A DNA stretch of 64,000 nucleotides, from assembly GCA_025093555.1 (NCBI GenBank), contig JAIWNF010000008.1:248001-312000 (forward strand), written 5' to 3'. This DNA is from Circinella umbellata. Taxonomy: Eukaryota > Mucoromycota > Mucoromycetes > Mucorales > Lichtheimiaceae. This document shows, one piece after another, positions 47,415 to 60,096 of this stretch. Position 1 is the stretch's first letter. Each line of letters starts with the position of its first letter. A program made the position numbers and the translations under genes. Under the pieces are notes generated by a model. That model was not told where the DNA came from. It worked only from the letters and a program-made list of their open reading frames with translations, and made no database searches.

Positions 47415-48739
47415 TATTATGAATGTGTTTTGTGCGTGTTAATAAAGAGAAAGAAGAAAAAAAAAAAGCAAATTTCGCTGAGTTTTACAGTTCTGAATAA
47501 TTGGTGCTTATCCACCAAATAAATCTTATCAACGCATTGATTTTTAAGTCGTTAGTAAACAGCATTGAGTATATGTATACATGATAATTTTATAGCTACC
47601 ATTTTTTTTTATTAAATATGGTATCTCCATTTAACGATATACATATCTTTCATAATTATTATCACATTGCTCAAGGTACGGAAATCACTATGACAACGTT
47701 ACGGTGGCAAGGAAACTCACAAAATACTTTATATCAGCTAATTGAACTCACTGGAAGTAAAGTGGGCATGATCAATACAAACCCTTCATTATTAATACAA
47801 TCACTGGAGTGCTCTATATTCAAGTCACGTAAATAATGACACATTGAGCATTTTACATCAAACGTATGATCCACACACACAGTTTGATTCGTATCTTTTT
47901 TTTTCAGTTAAAAAGAATGACAAAATCATATAGTTATATTGAATAAAGGGCACAAAGACAATGCTGAGACGCCACTGTTAAGTTGTCTCTGGTGAACTAT
48001 CATTAGTATTGCTACAAGCAATACGTAGGAGTAATATGAGAAGGAAGATAAGACAGCTTTTGTAAATGTAATATGGCTAAATAGGGAAAGAAAAAGATAA
48101 ATCTTATTGAAGGAATATATTGCTCGTCAAATGTGAAGCCAGTTTATGTACTATGAACATGATATTCATGTGAGATGGAGTAATATGAACAATGATAAAG
48201 CCAACATAATTAACTTCAGAAAGTGTTTATTAGAGGCCATCGGGCCAGATATTTGTCTTCTCATTATTTGAATTGATATATGAACATATATAGGGTTAAT
48301 ATTAATAATTCCTTTCGTCTTAAAATTTGAACGACTGGTACGTAATATATTCTTTTTAAAGTATGTCTATTGGAAAAACATTATAACTAGTAGTAATGTA
48401 TGTGATTATAAAGAGTCCATAACTTATTTACCTTGTTTATTATATTTGTGGTTAATTGGAACTACACTAGCTGTAACTAAAAGTTATAAAAATTTAAGTA
48501 TTTATTAATGATATATATGTAGATATTTTATACATGTAAAAAGTTTATACAATAAACGCTCGCATATTATCAAATGCTGTTAGGTAGAAGAGCAAAAAAA
48601 GATCCGCAACCTCTTCTGTCGGTCTTGTGGATTTGACTTTTATCAGTGTGACTTGAAACTCAATTTGACGCTCTCTAATACACACACAGTAATTTTTTTT
48701 TATTTCTTTCATTTACTTTAGTTTTCAATTTTGATCAAC
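47415..48739. other. intergenic between divergent SYF2 and SEL1-MYND genes
   Basis: AT-rich. A 72-codon frame at 47618-47836 (MVSPFNDIHIFHNYYHIAQG at its start) has no recognised domain. Each end should hold a promoter. Confidence 0.45.
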
Positions 48740-50537
48740 ATGGCACAAGTTCTCGATCAAGCAGCTAACGAACCTCCAGCAGCCTCCGAAGTTCCACCTT
48801 TTCTTGGACTTTCACAACGACAATCAGCATTGTTAGTTGCGTTATATAATGAAACTGATCCGGATTTCGCTAAACAGATCCCGACCGCACTTCCTATAGC
48901 AGCACAACAACTTGCTGCCGAATATGAAAAACGTAACAGTGTTGGTAAAAAGGTAACCATGGAAATATGAAAGTATGGATTTATAAAAATTTAACGGAGA
49001 AAACTATTTTTTTTTTGGTGAAAGTACTTTCCTTTTTTCTAACTTAGCCAATATGTATATCTATGTTATAAAAGCTCGAACGAGCAAACCCCAAGTATTT
49101 GGATGAGTACAAAGAATTTGAAACTATTCAACAAGAAGCTGTTGAACAATTATCAAAGACGGATATGAATATTGACAAGGCAGCAGAAGGTTTGGATTTT
49201 GAAGGAAATAATCGACATGATTTACTTTTGGGTAGCTTTTTATACGGTGGTGTTCGTCGTGAAGCATCCGGACCCGAAGACCGTGCTTCTATGAGTCCTG
49301 TTGCAAGCCCAAACTTTGAAGGTGCAAAGAAATTAATGGAACGTGCTGTAAAGTTGGGCTGTACCATGGGTGCTGTTCAAATTGGCTCATTTTATATACA
49401 AGAAGACAAATTGGCTAATGGCAAGAATATGAAGAATGGTGAAGATTGTAAGAAATTGGCATATCAATATTATAAGCAAGCTGCTGATCAAGGCAATCCA
49501 GTAAGATGTTTTTCTATATATATATAAATATCATTCATGGGATAATGATGCATCCATGGAGAAAACTAAAAAAGCAACTTTTATTATTTATAGATGGCAT
49601 GTCACAAGGTTGCATTCTTTTCAGAAAATGGTTATGGTTGTGACGAAAATTTAGATCGTGCCATTGAATATTATACCAAAGCATATGATCAAGGTTATCC
49701 AGACAGTGCACATAATCTTGGATTGATTTATCAAGGTCATACACAAGCCACAGCACCACGCAAGGAACTCAAAAAAGCTCTTGAATATCTTGAGCAAGCT
49801 AAACAATGGGGTTATGCTGCTTCAGCAAATGCATTAGGTCGTCTTTATCTTTTGATGTCCAAAAATCCACAAGTTGCCAAGGACTCTGGTGTAGAAGTGG
49901 ACGATAAAGATGAATATATTGTCACTGGTATTGATTTCATGGAATATGCTGCTGATAATGGTGATGCAGATGCTATGTTAATGCTAGGTTTAATTTTTGG
50001 ATCCAAGGATTATGGCTTGTATGACATGGATAAAGCACAGAATTATATGGAATTAGCTTTGGTTCGAGGAGATCCTGAGGCATACAATTATTTAGTACGT
50101 ATTTTGCGCGCAAAGATGGCTGCTCGTGCTGCTTTAGAACAAGAAAATTTGGAGAACTTTGACAAGTTGAGTTTAGAAGATCAAGCAAAACTGATTCGTC
50201 AAGTTGCTAAAGAAGCAACTCCTGAAAAAGTGCGACATAAACAATGTTCTAGTACATTCTGTACAAATACTGAACAAAAAGAAGGCGATTATAAAAAGTG
50301 TGGTCGTTGTCAACGGGTAATTTATTTTATTATTAAAAAGAAACCAGAAGAAGGAAAACAAAAATAATGGAAAATTAAATTATGTTGCTATATCAATAAT
50401 AATAATAATAGGTATCTTATTGTTCGCGTGAATGCCAAAAAGAACATTGGAAACATGGCCACAAAGCCGTTTGTTCCACAAACGCAGAAGAAAAACCAGA
50501 GTCAACATCAACAGAAGAAAAATCAGCAACCCAATAG
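48740..50537 (+). CDS. SEL1-repeat protein with C-terminal MYND zinc finger
   Basis: Four exons (48740-48952, 49075-49500, 49594-50316, 50412-50537) give 495 aa. Several SEL1-type helical repeats are visible, such as AYQYYKQAADQGNPMACHKV, AIEYYTKAYDQGYPDSAHNL, ALEYLEQAKQWGYAASANAL and FMEYAADNGDADAMLMLGLI. The MYND finger spans the last intron: CSSTFC, then KKCGRCQRVSYCSRECQKEH and HKAVC. SEL1 repeats and MYND fingers are protein-interaction modules, so this is probably a scaffold. An exact pathway cannot be named. The tail is Glu/Lys/Thr-rich. Confidence 0.9.
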
Positions 50538-50711
50538 ATAGAGAATATGCATTAGAATATAATAATTATATAAAGACAGAGTGTATAGCAATTACGAATT
50601 GAAAATAAAACTAAGTAAGAAAATTATCTATTTACAAAAAAAGGTGGATGGATAATGAAGAAGCTTTATTTTTCCCTAAAATGGATGGGACAAAATGAAG
50701 GAGGAAAAGAA

Positions 50712-51188
50712 TCAACCATTATTGTTGTTGTCATCGCTATGATGATCACTAATGAGTGATGGTGCAGGTGATACTTGATGACGAGTTCGTTGTAATAAGT
50801 TCGCCATTGTGGTATGTATATGAGAAGCACGTTTCCACTCAGTTGTGATATCCATTTTGAAAGATTCAAATCTTTCATGGTTGATGTAGTATTGAGAGTG
50901 CATTCGACGAAGGATGAGGTGAAGAGTCTTGCACAAACGAACAAATTTGCTATAGGTGGTATCAAGATATGTTTGAATAGATTCGATTAATTGAGGTGTG
51001 ATGAAAGGATCTTCCAATACTATTGATCTACGTAAACTTTCAAGATCGTGGACGATCGCTTTTGCTTGGTGAAGACACCGTACAAAAGAAACTGACGCAT
51101 GATGATTTCGTCCAGGCGTAATATAACAGGATGATGATGGTAATGATGGACTTTCTGGTGCCGAAAAGGAAATGAGCTCCATGCACAC
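50712..51188 (-). CDS. unknown 158-aa protein, helical
   Basis: A single-exon frame. The N-terminus is Ser/Pro-rich (MELISFSAPESPSLPSSS from the second Met). The centre is helical (SFVRCLHQAKAIVHDLESLR, SKFVRLCKTLHLILRRMHSQ, TTMANLLQRTRHQV), and the C-terminus is Asp/Asn-rich. The regular amphipathic helices suggest a real protein, possibly a helical bundle, but I recognise no family. It ends about 175 bp from the convergent SEL1-MYND gene. Start may be 51188 or 51182. Confidence 0.6.
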   Translation of the reverse strand: MCMELISFSAPESPSLPSSSCYITPGRNHHASVSFVRCLHQAKAIVHDLESLRRSIVLEDPFITPQLIESIQTYLDTTYSKFVRLCKTLHLILRRMHSQYYINHERFESFKMDITTEWKRASHIHTTMANLLQRTRHQVSPAPSLISDHHSDDNNNNG

Positions 51189-51554
51189 AGGTTTAATAAT
51201 TTGAATTGGAATTGTTGATATAAAGCTCTTTTTTTGATTAATTCAATATGAAAACGTTAAAAAAGAGTAAAGAAAGGGTTTTCATAAGCTTTTTGTTCTT
51301 TTAAATAGAGTTGGAGTTGACTGATGTCTTGAATAGTAACGAATAGAAATAAACAATGAAAGAAATAAAAAGAGAAGGAGTATATATAAGAAAAAACTTC
51401 TCTAATCATCTTTCTCAGTCTTGTTCATTAATTACTCCACAAAGATCGTTTTTTTTTTCTTCACGTTTCTACGCACAGAAACTCACGGAACAATTTTTTT
51501 TATTGGCTCTTCATTTCGGCAAAAAAAGTGAAAATTGGCAAAGGAGAAACTTTA

Positions 51555-51956
51555 TTACTTAAAATTATCGCTTTCTTGATGACGACTTGCTTTGCTTGTT
51601 TTCTTGAGGATTCTTTGACTATGAATGGTTTTGTTTTTAGCTTCAAATAGAGAAAATTGATATCAGGGTTTGTAATATAATAATGATCTTACATGTCCTT
51701 TATGATCTTCTTTTTCCAAAGAACCAGGATTTCTCCAATAATTTGGGTCCACTCTTTCAGAAGTTTGTTGTGCTTTTTGCTCTTCATCCATCATCCTCTC
51801 CAAATAATCATTTGGTCCCTTATCATCTTCTTTATCTTTTTTATACTTGCCGCTAGACGTTACTAAAGAACGTCCCCATTGTTGTATGCATAGTTTATTA
51901 GTATAAACACTTGTTATAGCAAAACGTTGTTGGAAAATAGTAATTCTTCGAAACAT
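51555..51956 (-). CDS. small putative mitochondrial protein, unknown
   Basis: The N-terminus MFRRITIFQQRFAITSVYTN is basic and hydroxylated, like a mitochondrial presequence. A charged middle follows (KKDKEDDKGPNDYLERMMDE) and then DPNYWRNPGSLEKEDHKGH. The unspliced frame stops at 51663 after about 97 aa. A donor GTAAGATC directly after KGH suggests an intron, with an acceptor near 51616 and a short basic second exon, so the C-terminus is uncertain and the lower coordinate given here is approximate. No family recognised. Confidence 0.5.
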
Positions 51957-54900
51957 TATTTGGATTAAAAAGAAAAGGAGAATAATATAATTATTTTTTC
52001 ACTACACCTTTCTTCTTGTTTTTCACATTGTCTTCAAAGAGCACCTCTACTAAATATGCATAAATCGGAGCTTTTCATGATTAAAATGTTTATTTGAAAC
52101 CAAACTCACACCTTTCTTAATCCTTCTGTACAGGTTCCGGGAAATTTCTTGTAAGTTAAACATCTAGAACAGGCTACAACAAATATATCAGGCGTCAATC
52201 ACTAATATCAAAATATAAACTCTACAAGTTATGTCATGAGTGTTTTAGTACATAAGCTTCTTATGCAGCCATTCCACAGTTTCGGATCCAAAAAAGAAAT
52301 TCAAAGATGTTTTTCTTTTCCACTTGAAAATAATCATGATACACAATAAAAAAAAATGGGTAAAAAAAAAGTTAAAAAGCTTTTTATGCACTTCTATTAT
52401 ATCCTCGTTGTTTAAGAAAACCATAATTAAACAAATAAAATGGATTTGGTAACCATGGCGAAGGTATTTCTCTTTCCCATTTCTGTCTCGTGTTGTGCGA
52501 AACATAAGATTTTTGTATAAAAAGGAACGGGGATTTAGCATAAACTTAATATGATTAATTATGGTATCACGAAGATGGAGCTTTTATTATTATTATTTCC
52601 AGATAAAAATTAATCAAGCGATAAGATACCATTATAATAAAGAGTGATAATAAAATTATAGTTGAATCAATTAGCAACAAGGTTTTTTTTCTTATGTATA
52701 TCCTTGACGCAACTGTGGGAAAAAAAGTAATAATAAAAGCTATAAACCCTCCATCTTCTTGTAGTTACCATATGCGGAACAATAGCATGTTTTGTTGATA
52801 AATAAGAATGCACTTTAAAGAATTGGGTTTTTTGCATCAGCTTCGAGCATTATTATTATTGGTTAAATATATTTCGTTTTTACAATAGCAGTTATACATA
52901 TAGAATTAATAATCAATTATATGTATATGTATATCCATATCATGTAACTGTATTACTGTTTTATTTTTTGATGAACGACGTAGCACATTATTCTAATATT
53001 TAAAACATGATTTGAAATGGAGAACTTTCCACTTATGTTGTTGATCCGAAAGAATGGATTTGACATACAAACTATATCGAAAAAAAAAATGTTGCATGTT
53101 TCATAATTTATAACAGGGAGGCAGAAAATTTTTACGTCCCAGTTCCCCCCAGTGGGAAGTATTAGTTGGATTTTAACGTATACACTCAATCATTGTTTTT
53201 CTAATGACTTCGCTAATTTTTGAGCGGGCATTATCGGCACAATCGTAATTGATAATCCAAAAGGAGAAAAATTACCCTCCTCCCTTTCTCCCGTTTCTTC
53301 TCTCTCACAAATAATATGCAAACTCGGTAAATGAAACTTCGGTAATCAAAATAATATATAGAATAAATTCACACTAAACTGTTTAATCTCTTGTCTGGAA
53401 AAAAAACAAACTAATAGCTGTCCTCCTTTTTTTTTCATTGGAGTATTTTTTTTATGAAAATTTGAATAGGAGCGAATAGAATAATAACAATAAAAGGAGA
53501 GGTACGACAAAAAAAAAAGAGCAAGAAACCAAAAAATCTATAACTTGTCAAATTATCGGGAACTTGACAAAAACAAAACTTTTTTTTTGATAAAGTTTCA
53601 TACCTTTTTGTCAACATTACACAAAAAAAACACGAACAACGAACGAGTCTGAAAGCATATGAAGCTTTTTATTGCAAGCCAAAAATAAATGGGCTTTTCA
53701 TAGCTCCCGCGGATGAAGAATGAAAGCCAATCCCCGGATTGCGGGGCTTTTCTTTTTTAAAAAATTGCTAAAAGAGTGGGGTTTTCATTAACAGAGAAGG
53801 AAAAAAAAAGATAAGTGTCGAACAGCCAGTTTATCATAATAAACAGAATAAATACAAAGTATAAGAGTCGCGTTATATATATATATAATCATATCGGGTA
53901 TATACGTGTGTATGTGTGTATGTGAGTAATTATGCTTCTTATAATATATACTTTAACAGGTAAGCGAATAAATAACAAATTATCTCATGTTCTGTTTTTT
54001 TCCTTGTGCCAAGGAAAAATATAATTTCTTGGGGACGCAATACGAAAATTGTTCCGTAATAAAGATAAAATTATTAGGAGACAAAAACTAAAACGATAAA
54101 AACTCAAAATATCGGAATGTTATTGACTACAAACGACCAGAAAGAACATTTTTATATATGTAATAACAATTTATAAGACGCATAAAAAGCTTTGTAATAA
54201 TGATAAGCAAACTGTTTATTTGATGAATCAAAAAGGGATAACAAACAAACAAAGAATAAGATAACGGTTAGCAGTTCAAGAAGATCTAATTATCCATTAG
54301 TTTTTATTTTTTTAAAAAAAAGAGAAGTGTTCCTATTTTTGTAACTAGATATGGATAGCAAACAGATAAGAAAATCTTACTAATTCAAATTTAGTTTATT
54401 AACAAGATCAGAAGGAAGAAAAGGAGAACGATTAAGGTGTAGTAAAACCATTTACGGCTAACAAACAAAAAGATAGTGATGAGGCGCACCTAAACAATGG
54501 CAAGGAATGAGAAAGATGATCTCCTCATTTGTATTTGACGCGTACGTGTTATCACTTTACATATTTTGCAGGTATTTTACTGTACCCTTTTAAAAAGAAT
54601 CCATGCACAAAGTATCACCTGAAAAAGGAAACACCTCTTTAATTTGGAGTATTGGGTAAAACCATGTTCCGCTTAAGTGAGGCCGGATCACTATTTCCAA
54701 TCAAATTGTGCGATAATAACGATATGCGTTGCGGAGTGACGTATCTAAAAATTGATTGGCGCGATAAGAAGAAGGATACATACCTTGTATACAAAGTGTG
54801 TCGACGCACGTCCATTGGTTTGTAGAGCGCTGACCTTAAACCTATTTACCATTCACTGGTCTCACAAGCCAAAAAAAAAAAAGCTAGTAGAAAAAAAAAT

Positions 54901-55384
54901 AGCTATTTAAAAATACAAACATACCCAGTATTTTATACTTACAAAAAAAGCCAAGTTTAATATAAATTTTTGACCAATAAATAAGGAAATAGTATTTTAA
55001 ATCTAAATATTATAGAGGGGGAAGACAGAGGTTTCTGTTATATGAGAATATATAGGAAAAGGCGGGATACAATATGCAAAAAGATAAAGCTGATCTGCAC
55101 CATGTGGCGTGTCACAGACAAAAAGTACAAAAAAAAAAAGAGAGAGTATAGATTACCAACTCACAGAGAAAATGTTTCTAATGTAAATAAAATAAAATAA
55201 CCAATTTTCTGGTGTTCTATGAACTTAACCCGATATCCCGGAGACACAAAAAATAAATTATATAAAACCTAAACTTGTAAAAAAAAAGCCTTTTTTCTTT
55301 CTTTCTTGTTTTGCCCACTTCACTTCTAACATAAGCAACAAACAACCTCTTTCTTTTTCTATAACCTTTCTATATTAAATCAAT
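51957..55384. other. 3.4-kb gene-poor region upstream of the GATA gene
   Basis: No gene supported. Frames at 52245-52541 and 52953-53189 are Phe/Ile/Lys-rich and lack splice structure. A short GC hairpin, CCCCGGATTGCGGGG, lies at about 53731-53745. TATATAAAACC near 55258-55270 and a T/C-rich leader precede the GATA start. Confidence 0.5.
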
Positions 55385-56551
55385 ATGACAGAAGGTTTCG
55401 ATTTGGATTTATCCACCTTTTTACCACCATTACCTTCACCTACCGTTTCAGACGATTTTCCGATATCTCCCGTCCCTGAGGTGGTCGATCCTTCTTTATT
55501 AAACTTGGCCGTTTTACAATCATTGTTCCTTCAACAGCAACATAATAATAGTAATAATCATAATCACCACTCTCAACAAATACAACAACAACAACAGCAA
55601 CAGATACACATACCTTCACCTCATCCACGTGTCGTAGTGCCTCTTGATACAGCACCTTCACCTCCACAACAAGACGATTTGGATCAATTTGTCAAGTTCG
55701 AACAGGAACAACAAGGATTTTCATACATGCAAACAGGAGCTACTAGCCCTTCTACATCGATTGCCAGTCCAGTCACTGAGACTGCATCATCACCTCCATC
55801 ACCATCACCGTCACCTACCACTACTACCACAACTTCTACTATTATTACTAATTCTACAAAGCAAACTAATTCTACCGGTAATAACAACAAACAACAACAA
55901 CGTCCAGCGCGTCAATTAGAATGTTTCAATTGTCATGTGACAAAGACACCATTATGGCGACGTACACCCGATCGTGCCCATTCTTTGTGTAATGCTTGTG
56001 GTCTTTATTATAAACAATACGGCACCCACCGACCTTTGCACATTCGACAAAAGACACCTAATAAAAAAATTCAACAACAACAAGCACAACAGCAAGCACA
56101 GCAACAACAACAACAACAATTGGTTGCTACGGTTGCTGCTAATCTTTTACGTCCTTTACTTCAGGCGCGATGTGCAAGTTGTTTTCAAACACATGCACCC
56201 CTTTGGCGAAAGAATGATCGAGGTGAACCGTTATGTCATGCTTGTGATATATATTCTTCTCCACAAGTATCAAATACTGGTCAAAAACGAGGAAGGGATT
56301 GGGATATGGCTACGACACCAACAGCTATTAGCAGCATGACTACATCACCTTTATTAGTAGGTGATGAAGATCATCCCAACAAAAAACAAGCACTTTCAGA
56401 AATGGATGATACTCGGTTCAAAGGATTACTGAGTCGTATGAACAAGGAACAAATGTTTGGCTTTTTGGAAATGCTTGAGCGACGTTGTGCTATTCTGAGG
56501 AATGTTCTTTTTGAAGAAGAACAACAAGAACAACAAAAACAACAACAGTAG
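55385..56551 (+). CDS. GATA-type zinc-finger transcription factor, two fingers
   Basis: A single-exon gene of 388 aa. Finger 1 (C180-x2-C183, C202-x2-C205) reads CFNCHVTKTPLWRR then LCNACGLYYKQYG, with an 18-residue loop and a basic tail (HIRQKTPNKK), as needed for binding GATA sites. Finger 2 (C263-x2-C266, x17, C284-x2-C287) keeps APLWRK but reads CHACDIYSS in place of CNACGLYYK, and it lacks the basic tail. It may therefore serve in protein contact or weak binding. Gln-, Pro- and Thr-rich stretches surround the fingers. The C-terminal helix MNKEQMFGFLEMLERRCAIL could mediate oligomerisation. Fungal GATA factors control nitrogen use, iron uptake or light responses; which applies is not visible. 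Confidence 0.9.
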   Translation: MTEGFDLDLSTFLPPLPSPTVSDDFPISPVPEVVDPSLLNLAVLQSLFLQQQHNNSNNHNHHSQQIQQQQQQQIHIPSPHPRVVVPLDTAPSPPQQDDLDQFVKFEQEQQGFSYMQTGATSPSTSIASPVTETASSPPSPSPSPTTTTTTSTIITNSTKQTNSTGNNNKQQQRPARQLECFNCHVTKTPLWRRTPDRAHSLCNACGLYYKQYGTHRPLHIRQKTPNKKIQQQQAQQQAQQQQQQQLVATVAANLLRPLLQARCASCFQTHAPLWRKNDRGEPLCHACDIYSSPQVSNTGQKRGRDWDMATTPTAISSMTTSPLLVGDEDHPNKKQALSEMDDTRFKGLLSRMNKEQMFGFLEMLERRCAILRNVLFEEEQQEQQKQQQ

Positions 56552-58582
56552 CATACCCGCATTATATATAATATAAAAAAAAAGCCTCGACATAAACAAA
56601 CAAAAAAAATCACTCTCACAGTTCTTACAGTATACAGCATACACACATTCTCTCTATTTTTTATACATATTATTATTGCCTGTTCTTCTATTTTATGCAT
56701 TCTTTTTTATTATTCCTTTTTTTTTTGTATATTAAGTTTTCTATATAATTCTTTTCTCCCTCTCTTGTACAGTTTCAACAACCCTTTTTTTTTTATCATG
56801 CCTTTTAGATACCGTTTCAACAACTACTATATTCAATACTTTTTTCTTTTTTTTAGCGCAACCAAAAAAATATATATATACATAATCAAACTCTTTTTTA
56901 TTTTACATTATCTTTTTATATGATCCTATATTTTATTTTCTCGATGTTTTTAACAATGAATAGTTTGTTTTTTTCCTATGCACTTTCGTCATCCACTTTT
57001 TTTCTAAAAAAAAAAAAAACAAAAATAAATTTTTGTGTTGCACGACGAGACGATGAGTCACAAAAAAAATATTTTTTTTATTGTGTAATCATAACAAATT
57101 AACCATGTAGAAGAAAGACAACAGCAACAGAAAAAAATGATTCATTATACTCATTATTAGTAGGACCATTTAAAATTTCAATTGAAAATTACTATTAAAA
57201 AGGAAGAACGTTGGTTTATAAGCTATCATCACTGTTGTAATAAACATTTTACTTTTTTGTTTTGGACTTTTTTTATTGTATGAACAATAAAGAGGCTTTT
57301 TTTTATTTTCTGAACTTGTAATGGTTATTCTTTATGTTGTAAAGCTTTCTACCTTTTTTTTTTAAAAAAAAAGAAGTATGATCATAAATCACATCAACAA
57401 AAATCAACTCTTTGTTCAAATTCAACATAAAGATATTTCAACATATAAAAAAAACCATGACAACCTCTTCTTTTAACGTTCGAAAAAAAAACCCCCAATG
57501 TTTTACCGTTTTACAGATCCTCTTTTATAAAAAATAAAGTTAAAAGCATGTACCTATATGGCTGGTACCAATTTACCAGAAGAGGCTTTATGTACTACAC
57601 AGCTTTATGACAATGACGATTTAATAGAAAATAGTATGGTGTCATACTTTTAATAAGAACCTTTCTAAAAAGTCGGTGTTCCACATTTTCATTATAATGA
57701 GGCCATACGCATAAATTATACTTGGTATAATGGCTACTTTCAAAAAAAAATTTGTTTACCGGAACGCTAGGACCATGAAAAAAAAAGTCAGGACCAGGGG
57801 AGAAAAAACAACCAATAGATTAGTATGCTTTACATCTGCTATTCCTTTTTTGGAAACTAGTCTTTTTTGTTCTAATGTTGACTTCAAAAAAAAAAATAAA
57901 CAAATCAAAAGACCCCCGATACTTTTCCTTTCAAACACAAACACATTCAATAAAAGTAGAAAAAAAAAATGATGTTAAATACAAATATGGTATAATCCAT
58001 TGCCTAGCTAGAGCACGTTCAAAATCAAAGACTCTTGAAAATAATCAACTACATCACAGTCAATGAATACTACACCGTAAGCAAGAAGACGGATACATAC
58101 TATGGCTTAAGCTTATATGCAATATCAAGAGCAATAATGACAGGAGCCAAATCACAAAAGTATTTATCAGCATACCTTATCAATCTCGACAAGAACAATC
58201 ATACCTTTCGAAAGGTCATCCATCGAATTACAAAACATCAATACGTATCAACGACTCTTGCTTATCCTCTTTATCACGCACACACATCATTCTATTATTA
58301 TTATTATTATTATTGCTTTTTTATAGCAAAATCAATACGTAGCAATTTTACTGTATACTTTTATTTTCTTACATTTATTATATTACGTTGTATATACAAA
58401 ATTCATCACGTACATTAGTATTTAAACCACTAATAACATTTTACGTAGAATCGTGCGCACTTATATAAAACCCCTTTTTTAACTTATTTAATCCTACTAT
58501 ATATTATATTGTAATACATAAATTATTTATTATCTAGTAATTATAATAACAGTAAAATTTTGGATATATTGCCTTTATATAT
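56552..58582. other. intergenic, no supported gene
   Basis: T-rich 3' region of the GATA gene followed by AT-rich DNA. Lys-rich frames at 57730-57972 and 57875-58066, and a 127-codon frame at 58035-58418, overlap each other and have no recognised domain. Confidence 0.45.
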
Positions 58583-59505
58583 GATAATCAAACCAGGATA
58601 TCTTAAAACCTAGAACTTTAAGTTCGATACACTATTGGATTGAGTTAATTAGGGCCAAAACAAATTATTGTCTACGTCGTCGCACACGGGCTGAACTTAC
58701 CATTGGTCGAAATAGTATAATCTCTCTTTTTCGTTCTTTGAATTCTGGTGATACATTTGATCGCGGCCTTTCCGGCTCGAGCTCTTTTACCTAGTGCTTT
58801 TTCTTGACTCTGCTGAGTTAATCTCCAACCTTTTTATAATCGACTCCAGATTGATCATATACCTCTACATATATGCAGTACACGGAAGTATCGTCTTTCT
58901 CGCCAACAACCAGTTATCACCTTCATCACTAATGACACACGTTACCCGGCACTTACTCCATCCAAGTGGAAGTTTTTCTAGAAAACTCGCATTTATTGCT
59001 TGCTAGGTCAATTTGGTGGCACTCATTGCATGGTAAATTATCTTGTCGTTCAACTCTTCATCATATTTTACCTAGCCATTTTGACAACTCTTTTTGTGTT
59101 CTTTGTGATCTTGAAATCGATTCGGCCTCTCACTTTCTACTCTCGTGTGAAACCAAATAGATTATTTGGCAACAAGTTCTACAAGACTGTGTTCTTTCTT
59201 ATGTTTCTCAAGACTCCATTTCTGATGCTATCTTTTCTCTTACTATTACCACATGGGATCTCTCTCATTCTTCTCTATCCCCCATACAACTCATTTCTGG
59301 AACGATGGTAAGCATTCGGAAAGCTCATTGGTTATATTTTTTTCTCTCCCCTTTTGTCCTGCAACAATTATTGATTTTACCCACAAAACTCTCGTCCGCT
59401 TCCGTCAGGAAGAAACTCTTAATAATTTTCTCTTCCTCGACATTATATACTATAAAAAAAATAAGAAATAAATTATATCATTATAACAGCATAGCTATCT
59501 AATAT
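58583..59505 (+). mobile_element. 5'-truncated, decayed LINE (non-LTR retrotransposon) 3' end
   Basis: A frame starting near 58583 reads through LSSIHYWIELIRAKTNYCLR and RRRTRAELTIGRNSIISLFR before a stop. After several frame breaks, a block with WWHSLHGKLSCRSTL and then CVLCDLEIDSASHFLLSCE matches the zinc-knuckle region (CxxC...H...C) found after the reverse transcriptase in many fungal and plant LINEs. Further decayed frames continue to about 59470. The copy lacks the endonuclease and most of the RT domain, as usual for 5' truncation. Confidence 0.7.
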
Positions 59506-60096
59506 AGATTATACCCCACATCCTTTTTTTCCATCTTATTTCATCAATTGTTCTTGTCCGTAGAATCTCTTTGTTTGTTTTTGTTTCTTGTCGCTGATCT
59601 CCAACCGTTGTTACCTTCTTTTTGTGAATCTTAAAAAAAATTATAAAAAGATGATAATGGGGATTGTTGTCATTCTACTATAATAAATTATGATCCCAAT
59701 GATTGTTTAACATAAAAACTTTCATTTTTAGTGAAAAAAAGGGCCATATTCAACTTTTAAATAATCTTGACGAACTATAGTACGAATATGTTTACGTGAG
59801 GAGGGATATACCGTTTATTGTTATAGTTAGTTCTCACTTAGTTACAAACGTTTTATTCTGCACGGATGAAAATCAGTTAGTACGTGGCGTCTATAAAGTT
59901 TATATTTGTTCTTTTTCCTTCTCTCTTCTCTTTTCATAAGTATACGTAAAAAGATATACAAAAAGTATAACAAAATACTTAAAGCTAAGTTCAGAGAATA
60001 AAAGTTTTGTGAAATCTTGTTATTATAGCTAAGTTAAATCATGTTTATTTTTGTGAATAATTGTTAAAACAAGTTGAAAATCCCTATGATATAAAT
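59506..60096. other. intergenic, no supported gene
   Basis: AT-rich sequence after the LINE remnant and downstream of the transposase-like gene. I looked for a CACTA-type terminus here and found no convincing one. Confidence 0.4.

Noticed and set aside
53725..53750. GC-rich hairpin that looked like part of a tRNA or terminator
   Set aside because: No cloverleaf, A/B boxes or T run in the right place; it is a short isolated inverted repeat.
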